Source of the DNA: Mauremys mutica
Taxonomy: Eukaryota; Chordata; Testudines; Geoemydidae
Length of the DNA: 64,000 bases
Assembly (NCBI RefSeq): GCF_020497125.1
Contig: NC_059082.1
Coordinates: 24,388,965-24,452,964, forward strand
Reading direction: 5' to 3'
Part shown: positions 57,120 through 64,000 of the stretch, one piece after another
Numbering within the stretch: position 1 is the stretch's first letter
Layout of the letters: each line of letters starts with the position of its first letter
Notes under the pieces: model-generated
Told to the model about the DNA's origin: nothing
Seen by the model: only the letters and a program-made list of their open reading frames with translations
Databases searched by the model: none
Program-made: the position numbers and the translations under genes

Positions 57120-57160
57120 AGGGATGCGGCAGGAGCCGGGCAGGGCCGCCGCCGGAGTTA

Positions 57161-57367
57161 CAGTCGAACCCATTTATCTCGACCTCGGTTAGTGGCAAAT
57201 TCGGCGCTCTTCTGTGCTCGAGATATTAGGGTTCGGCGAGATTAAAGAATCGACATAACCGATGAGAAACCGATAAGACAAAGAGGGAGTTTGGCAGTTC
57301 CACTTCTAAAACGTCGACTTAATAGCATTGGCAAGTTAACCGAGGTCGAGATAAATGGGTTCGACTG
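57161..57367. mobile_element. Complete Tigger-like MITE, 207 bp
   Basis: Starts CAGTCGAACCCATTTATCTC and continues as GACCTCGGTTA. It ends with the exact inverse (TAACCGAGGTC, GAGATAAATGGGTTCGACTG). TA lies on both sides (57159-57160 and 57368-57369). Perfect long inverted ends and TA duplication fit the pogo/Tigger group of Tc1-mariner elements. No coding capacity. Confidence 0.85.
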
Positions 57368-57369
57368 TA

Positions 57370-58162
57370 TAATGCTAATATACATGCGTAACTCAGGCGG
57401 TTGGTCACCCAAAGCCAGATACAGAAGGGCTAACTCACTAAGTAAAATACAGGCCTGAGAGAAAAAACAAACTAGTTTATAAAACAAGCAGACGAAAAAG
57501 AAGAAAAATAGTCTGATTGGGGGGGGTAAGGGGAAGCATTCATCCTATACAGTTTTCAGGGTTCCCACTTATGCTAGCTGCTGAAGGATTTATTTCTACC
57601 CTAATACCTAGCACATACTACTCTTAACTAGGAAAATATTGGCCATTTTAAAATTAAACACTTGAAAAAGCATAGGGTTAAATTCCAGGAAAATTTAAGG
57701 GATCCTGTAAATTTTCTGTGCACATTTTCAGCAGCTTTACACATCACATCCACTTCCTCAGCACATAGTGGAGATACCAGTGTGCACTGTCCTTGTTTTC
57801 TGCCCTTGTTTTCACAGATGAGGAACAATCTATGGAGCTCAACTGAGCAAAATTTTGATCTAAAATATTTAAAATGTAATTTTGAGAGAGCTACAGAACA
57901 TTTGCATTGTTACTTTGTGCTACACAGTAAAATTGAACACTCGGTGCTTCCTAGTGCAACAAATGTCCACACAGTGAGACGTTTGCATATCTCTTTACAT
58001 TGGAGCATCTGTACAGCTCTCCCGCAGGACAGAGTATTACCTCAGTGTCAAAAGTATTGTGACAATCTACTAGCATGCTACAATTATCACAAGATATCCA
58101 AATAGCCTAAACCCAAATACAGACAAGGCATTTCCAGAGACATAGCAATAGCTGCACCACCT
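57370..58162. other. Non-coding stretch, no gene seen
   Basis: The 147-codon frame at 57662-58105 has no domain or neighbouring exon signals that I can support. I treat it as chance. Confidence 0.5.
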
Positions 58163-58710
58163 TCATAGAATCATAGAATTCAAGATCAGAAGGGACCATT
58201 ATGATCATCTAGTCTGACCTCCTGCAAGATGCAGGCCACATAAGCCGATCCACCCACTCCTTAAGCAAGCGACCCCTGCCCCATGCTTCGGAGGAAGGCG
58301 AAAAACCTCCAGGGCCACTGCCAATCTACCCTGGAGGAAAATTCCTTCCCGACCCCAAATATGGCGGTCAGCTGAACCCCGAGCATGCGGGCAAGACTCT
58401 CCAGCCATACCCTCTGGAAAAAGGCTAACAATATCCTATCATTGACCCATTGTACTAATTACCAGTGTGGCACTTAATTGACCTATTGACTAAGCCCGTT
58501 ATCCTATCATACCATCTCCTCCATAAACTTATCTAGCTTAATCTTAAAGTCATGGAGGTCCTTCGCCCCACTGTTTCCTTCGGTAGGCTGTTCCAGAATT
58601 GCACTCCTCTGATGGTTAGAAACCTTCGTCTAATTTCAAGCCTAAATTTCCTGACTGACAATTTATATCCGTTTGTCCTCGTGTCCACATTAGCACTGAG
58701 CTGAAATAAT
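58163..58710 (-). mobile_element. CR1 LINE 3' end, relatively young copy
   Basis: On the plus strand the copy opens TCATAGAATCATAGAATTCA, the inverse of the CR1 3' tail, and continues with 'AGAAGGGACCATTATGATCA', 'ACCTCCTGCAAGATGCAGGC' and 'GGAGGAAAATTCCTTCCCGA'. Good preservation compared with the 9.2-kb copy suggests a later insertion. It contains 3' untranslated sequence and ends within the distal part of the reverse transcriptase region. Confidence 0.85.
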
Positions 58711-61014
58711 TGTTATCTCTAGATTCACTGATACAATTATTATAATGATATATTCCAACACTGCAATATTCCTAATTTTTTTACTTTAATTCTAAAGGAA
58801 ATGGGACAAACACAATATAGTGCCTAGTAGGATGGTGTCCTGATTCCTGATTGGCACTTCTGTGTGCTACCACAATATAAATAATAACAATAAAGAATGC
58901 AGATTTCACAGATACCCCAAAACAAAATGGAAATGAAATTAGCTAAATAAAAATACTTTTGATCACCTACTTTGCAATAACAGCATTAAAATCCAGTACC
59001 AGAAAAACGGAGCAGATAAGCCAAAATGTAGAGCTTGTATTTATGTATGTTTTAAGATTGCTTTAAAGATTAATTTGCTCCACCCGGGCATTATTTAACA
59101 ACAGACCTGGGGGCATCTACAGATTTTCTTGTGCCTATCACAACAGAAGGTGTGGTACTGTACAAGGAACATGCTGAAAGGAGTTAATAGCTCTTCATAA
59201 GAAATTATGTGCTCTCAAACAGTATGTTGATAGCTTATTTTTGGTTTTCCACAGAGAATTGATGAAAGCTTTTTAAAAGCTGCATTGACAGAATCCTTCC
59301 CAACATTTTGATTTCTACCACTTAACACAAAGCAGAAAATAGTTGTGCTTTTTGGAAGTTTACATATTACATTAGGGAGACACTCTTACTCAATTGTAAA
59401 GTATCCTGTTACAATAGTGGAGTGATGGGAAGTAGTATCAGAGGTTATTAGCTACTTAGTGGCTTGTGAATAGTCCATTTGTGTTTTATCATTCTTCTGT
59501 TGTGCCAAGCCAAGAGATATCCTTACAGAATTGACAATATTTACCTAAGAGGCACTGGGAGAAAAAAATATACAGCTATCATTGTCATTGTGCCAACCAG
59601 ATAATTTCCCTCAATCCTGTATTCACATTAAGGGGAAGCAGGTGGCTTTACTATCTCTTTCTTGCCACAGGGATTTCCACTGCTTTTCCTAAAAGGGTGA
59701 CATGAGAACCATCATTTTCAGGTGGGCACTGAAATTTGGTTTGCTTACAGTCCACTCCTTAGTGCAAGTCAATCAGCTGACTTTTAAAACTGGAAATTGG
59801 ATCCAGGGTTTTGGTAAGATGCTAACACCCTCAAACTCTGGGCGGTTCAAATCTGGACTGGAATTTTGCATCTCGCCTCCCATCTCTGTGAGCTAAATCA
59901 AAAACCGGCACTTCGGGGCTGGGATGGGAGAAGTATTTGTTCTAATCTGTAATCTAGTCACATGCATTGACGTCAAGGTTTTCACCAGCTGAGGATCTGG
60001 CTCAAAGACAAACGTTGAAAGGTAAGTAATATTTTTTAAGTGGCCATGGAGTGTATTTGCATTATGCTACTGTTTTTCAAACAGACTATTTTGTTCAATA
60101 ATTCTTCATTTGGATGTGTGATCCTGTTTCTTCCTTCCCATTGTCTGCTGCACTAGGAGATAAAAAGGAACAAATAAGAAAGTCTGTGCTATTCTCTTCA
60201 TTTTTTTCTTTTCTCTAGTTTTGTCTCAAAATAATAGCAAGAAAAGGTTAACACTGTTCTGGAGTTCAAAATATATCCAGTCAGTCTAGAAATAACCTCA
60301 ACATCAATTATTTCTTTGTGTACCATTTCTCCAGAGATTTAACTAGCGGGGTTGGCCCACATGAAGTCAGTAGCTAGAATAAATAATATAAATAACATCT
60401 TCCTCTTTTAGAGCACTGTCAAGGAGACCATACAAAAGGACTTCTAACAAAGTCCGTTCATTCAACAATACTTGCACATAAATTCAAGTGTTTGGGGACT
60501 GATAGCTAGTAGATATGCCAGACACAACATGGTAGTTTACAGACACAGGTACTATGATTTCTATGTTAACTATCCATAAATTATGTTTGGCATAATGATT
60601 ACTTGCAGTTGTCAGAAAGTAGGTCAACTCACCAGCAGAGATTCATCCATACTAGAAACCGATTCCAAGATTTTTATTGGCCCTTTAAGAAATATCTTTC
60701 TGAAACAGATGGTGACAACAAAATCACAGTGCTTTCTTATTTTCCTTAGTTTCAGGGGCATCTTGTGCGGTTTCCTGTAATAAATTCAAGATCCTTATAG
60801 ATTTGTTGCAGATATATCTCCTCCAGAATTGTAATTTCTGGACATTTATTTTTATAACGTGAGTAGACATGCAAAAAATATCTTCTGTAGATCTGTAGGA
60901 CTCAATAATGAACCTCTAGGAGATATGCCCCAAGCAAAACACATTAAAGCGTTTCCCTTTCGTGCCCATCTTTCTATCTTAGCTACTTACATGGCCCCAT
61001 CACTGTGTTATATG
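58711..61014. other. Non-coding stretch, no gene seen
   Basis: Frames of about 65 codons at 59702 and 60583 show no domain. No transposon ends, tandem repeats or RNA genes are visible. Confidence 0.55.
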
Positions 61015-61165
61015 AGCATCTCATAATCTTCAAAGTATTTATCCTCAACATCCCTGTGACTGTAAGGTAGGGAAGTGCTACTGTCCCCATTTAACAGATG
61101 AAGAACTGAGGCACAGAGAACTAAGTGACTTGTCCATGGTCACACAAGGGGTCTTTGTGACACAC
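61015..61165 (-). mobile_element. MIR/CORE-SINE relic
   Basis: The plus strand reads TACTGTCCCCATTTAACAGA, TGAAGAACTGAGGCACAGAG and AACTAAGTGACTTGTCCATG, GTCACACAAGG, the inverse of the MIR core and its L2-type tail. MIRs are tRNA-derived SINEs shared across amniotes. The tRNA-like promoter half is missing or too diverged to see. Confidence 0.7.
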
Positions 61166-62072
61166 AGACCTTTCACAAATATTTCTAATGGCATACACAA
61201 GGCAGAGCTAGCTGCTGTGCTCAAGACAACCGTTTTTGATAACTGAGCTATCAATTAACTCCTCCAAAGTCATACATGGGGGGGGGCACTTCCATAACTA
61301 ATACAGACATTAGAAAACCTCAAATTAAGCCTGACACTGCTGTATGAAATGTGATGGAGACTCACATCTCAAATTACTTTAAACTTTAGTACAGTATTTA
61401 TGTAATTTTAATAAAATTGGGATAGCTGCTAATAAGGGTAATACCTGCACATGGACAATTTACATTGTAAAGTGCTTTCATTCATTTCATTTAAAATCAT
61501 TAAAGAAAAAAATATCTAAAGACCAGATCCTGTGAGATGCTCGGCATTTTGCCTACAGGAGGCCCAAACAGAGTAGCGCATTTTTTTCTAGCTGTGAAGA
61601 GATATTTTTAATCTTTCACATTTGTACGACTATAATATTGCTATGGTTCATTACAGGATTCATACAAGGTGCATGCAGCATATCAGAACATTGGGTCATT
61701 TCCAGCAAGACCCATAAATTAAATAATTCCATGGAGAAGTAGCCTAGGTATATGTTTAATTAAAGAGATTTATCAAGATTCAGAATAAAATCACTCTTTC
61801 TGGGAATGGGAAAACTAATCTGCATAAATAAGAATTCTCCCTTCACAACAAACTAATATTTTTTTTTAAAAAGTTTGGTTTAATATTTCCCTTCGTTATT
61901 TTTAATGATTATCATAATATAAGACAACTATGCACTGCCATATTCATTGTGTGTTTCTCTCATTTGCAGGTTTGGGCCATAAGCAGAAATGCTGAAATAA
62001 ATAAATACATTTATATAGTACCTTCCAGCCAAGGCATTCAAGTTGGTTTACAATCATTACTGCATTTACTTA

Positions 62073-62368
62073 GGCCTGGTCTACACTGGGGGGGGGGGTT
62101 CGATCTAAGGTACGCAACTTCAGCTACGCGAATAGCGTAGCTGAAGTCGAAGTACCTTAGTTCGAATTACTTACCCGTCCTCACGGCGCAGGATCGACGT
62201 CCGCGGCTCCCCCGTCGACTCCGCCACCACCGTTTGCGGTGGTGGAGTTCCGGAGTCGACGGGAGCGCGTTCGGAGTTTGATATATCGCGTCTAGATGAG
62301 ATGCGATATATCGAACTCCGAGAAATCGATTGCTACCCGCCGATATGGCGGGTAGTGAAGACGTACCC
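62073..62368. mobile_element. Multi-hairpin MITE, PIF/Harbinger type (copy 2)
   Basis: Starts GGCCTGGTCTACACT and ends GTGAAGACGTACCC, with TTA duplicated on both sides (62070-62072 and 62369-62371). It is fuller than copy 1 at 13.1 kb. It keeps an extra hairpin, TTCAGCTACGC with GCGTAGCTGAA (about 62119-62145), whose right arm copy 1 lacks. Two further hairpins follow: CTCCGCCACCACC / GGTGGTGGAG and the long AT-rich stem 62272-62320. No coding capacity. Confidence 0.85.
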
Positions 62369-62631
62369 TTACACTTGCAACAACCTACAATTTTCCCATA
62401 TCTGAATGTTACAGATGATATACCATGAGAGACACTGCAGTGGAGATATTTCTAACAGAAGCCAAAAGGACCACTTCATGATCCAAGTCTATTCAATACA
62501 TCCCTTTATTCTTCTAATTTTTCTGTGAAGTGTAGTTGGTGATCATGCTTCCTCTACTTCCTACAAGCATCTCCTGAAAGATATCAGCTGCTCTGTGCAG
62601 CAGCACATCTGAACTATGACTTGGTTACAAA

Positions 62632-62894
62632 AGCTATGTCTACACTACGCAACTTTTAGCGACACGGCTGTGCCACTACAGCCGGGCTGCTAAAAGGCGC
62701 CCAGTGAAGCCGCTGGTTGTCGGCAGGAGAGAACATTCCCGCTGACAAAAAACTTCCACCCGCATTGATCGGCATTAGCATTGTCGGCAGGAGAGCGCTC
62801 ATGCCGACAAAGAGCTGTTCACACCAGGAGAGGTGTTTTTAACATCTCTGAATGACAAAAGTTTTGTTTTTCACTTGCCAGTGTAGACAAAGCC
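62632..62894. mobile_element. Harbinger-type MITE with twin hairpins
   Basis: Starts AGCTATGTCTACACTACG and ends CAGTGTAGACAAAGCC, imperfect inverted ends. The interior contains GTCGGCAGGAGAG twice (about 62718 and 62784), each with an inverse partner (CCGCTGAC and CATGCCGAC). A target duplication is not clear. Confidence 0.7.
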
Positions 62895-63896
62895 TCATTC
62901 AGAGAATCAATTGCATACAACAAGAAGCCACCATGTTCGCTCTGAAAACAGAACAATGTTTTAAGTGTGTCCATTGTACATGCTTACTCACATACACTGT
63001 ATTTTGCATCACCATTCACCACTATGGTAAGAGTGAAAATAGCATTCAAAATAATCCACCCATTTCTGCCAGCAGTGATAATTTTTTAGATTGATTACAC
63101 TGTCAGTTTAATATGAACAGCATGTCAGTTATCAAAGCAGTGGAAGCTTTGGCAATGCCAGAATCAGCAATAACCTGGAATATTAATGTTGTTTTGGAGC
63201 TTACAACTATTTATCCATCATTTGACATCTGTCCTGCTCTGCTGGTGGTGGAAGATTAGTGTCTGAAGAATATTGCTCTTGTAACGCTAAACATTTTCTG
63301 TAATCAAAGTTCTGAAATCCGGAGTTTTTCACACAGAGCCAAATGTATCCATTTAGTTTTAATGTTATCAGACACCTTTGCTTTTTGTGAGTGTTCATTC
63401 CCGCACATTAAAAGTTACCCAGTAGTTTATCTGCCCTCAAAAGTCCTGTTCATACAGAGACCTAGGCACACAATTCACAATGCATAGTTTATCTGGCCAG
63501 TTTAGCCCCTTTTTTACATTTGTGAATTATCTGCAAACAGGCCATGAATTTCATGACATTTGCTCACTATTCATAAGTGTGCTGTGAATCATTTTTGCAA
63601 ACAAATTACAACCTATGGGTTGTTTGAGAATTGGTCACCGCTACGTTTTGTGATTTGTTATTCGACCGGTCACCTAAGTCACACGGTATTATTTCTATTC
63701 CAGTTAGATAACTTCATCGTTATGAGCTGAAGTACCTGAAGAACTCACTGGGGCCAGGATTCTCTCCAGGAAAAAATGAACTTGGGAAGGAAGCACTTTA
63801 CAAAGACAGAACTTGCAGATAATTTTACAGCATTTAAAATAACCTCCATCTTTTGCACAAGAAAGAGCATTACATGGACACTGGATTCAGAAGTAT
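62895..63896. other. Non-coding stretch, no gene seen
   Basis: AT-rich with two frames of 63-80 codons lacking any domain. Confidence 0.55.
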
Positions 63897-64000
63897 TATT
63901 TTTATTATTTGTATTACTACATTTGTAGACCGGGCCCCCATTGTACTAGGCGTTGTACAAACACACACAAAAAGGACAGTCCCTATCCCAAATTGCTTAT
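63897..64000 (+). repeat. Old dispersed repeat, cut by the window end
   Basis: CATTGTACTAGGCGTTGTAC and AAAAAGGACAGTCCCTATCC match the same segments of the copy at 35370-35479. It probably continues beyond the window. Confidence 0.65.

Larger units (their letters stand above)
56267..57367. mobile_element. Tigger-like ends enclosing a GC-rich block
   Basis: CAGTTGAACCC at 56267 (after TA) and GGGTTCGACTG ending at 57367 (before TA) are inverted ends with one difference in 11. From the left end a further palindromic piece runs to about 56345 (CTAGGGGTTT / AAACCCCTA). A GC- and CpG-rich block with tandem repeats (56440-57160) follows, then a complete small Tigger-like MITE (57161-57367). Either one composite element carries the GC-rich DNA, or a left-end fragment lies next to a separate MITE. 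Confidence 0.55.

Noticed and set aside
56228..57192. Open frames of 209-276 codons on both strands, rich in proline/arginine or glycine
   Set aside because: They are produced by the 36-bp tandem repeat, whose length is a multiple of three and which lacks stop triplets in any frame. No domain, start context or splice evidence.
57662..58105. 147-codon plus-strand frame
   Set aside because: Cysteine- and histidine-containing but without a regular zinc-finger spacing. No neighbouring exon signals.
61015..61165. Possible tRNA gene relic
   Set aside because: The sequence matches the core and tail of a MIR-type SINE. The tRNA-like half with A and B boxes is not visible.

Overview
This window is non-coding nuclear DNA from a sauropsid, most likely a turtle. 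The case for a turtle rests on the mix of interspersed repeats, which I recognise from memory as typical of turtle genomes. They are CR1 LINEs with a TTCTATGA-type 3' tail, Penelope-like elements with hammerhead-type termini, hAT elements ending in GATTAATCGACAGCCCTA, PIF/Harbinger MITEs starting GGCCTGGTCTACACT, and Tigger-like MITEs. I see no host gene. Every long open frame lies inside a repeat or has no recognisable domain, and no rRNA, tRNA or other structural RNA gene is visible. The window is best read as an intergenic desert or a large intron.

Layout. 0-5 kb: two Penelope-like (PLE) copies arranged as inverted repeats, one with a decayed GIY-YIG endonuclease tail, and a 0.8-kb hAT relic. 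6-12 kb: four CR1 fragments in both orientations. 13-16 kb: a multi-hairpin Harbinger-type MITE, a CT/AC microsatellite and a long LTR-like element. 18-20 kb: a CR1 copy interrupted by two hAT MITEs, each with its own target duplication. 20-29 kb: LTR candidates, a rearranged PLE terminus with a nearly complete hammerhead fold, and a GC-rich hAT MITE with a perfect 8-bp duplication. 30-33 kb: a fold-back hAT MITE, a PLE terminus and another hAT MITE with a perfect duplication. 35.5-39 kb: a decayed two-gene PIF/Harbinger transposon. 40-46 kb: two hAT MITEs, a Tigger-like MITE, an LTR-like element and an unclassified repeat. 52.2-54.0 kb: a hAT element built as an inverted duplication of its own 3' end, with a doubled right terminus and a perfect 8-bp duplication. 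56.3-57.4 kb: Tigger-like ends enclosing a very GC-rich block with a 36-bp minisatellite. 58-64 kb: a CR1 3' end, a MIR/CORE-SINE relic and two more DNA-transposon MITEs.

The transposon boundaries marked by target-site duplications (TSDs) are direct observations. Family names come from recognition of ends and protein motifs without a database search. The observations most worth following up are the hammerhead-ribozyme-like folds in the PLE ends, the hAT inverted duplication with a doubled terminus, the paired sequence differences in the hairpin stems of two Harbinger-type MITE copies, and the CpG-rich minisatellite block carried between Tigger ends.
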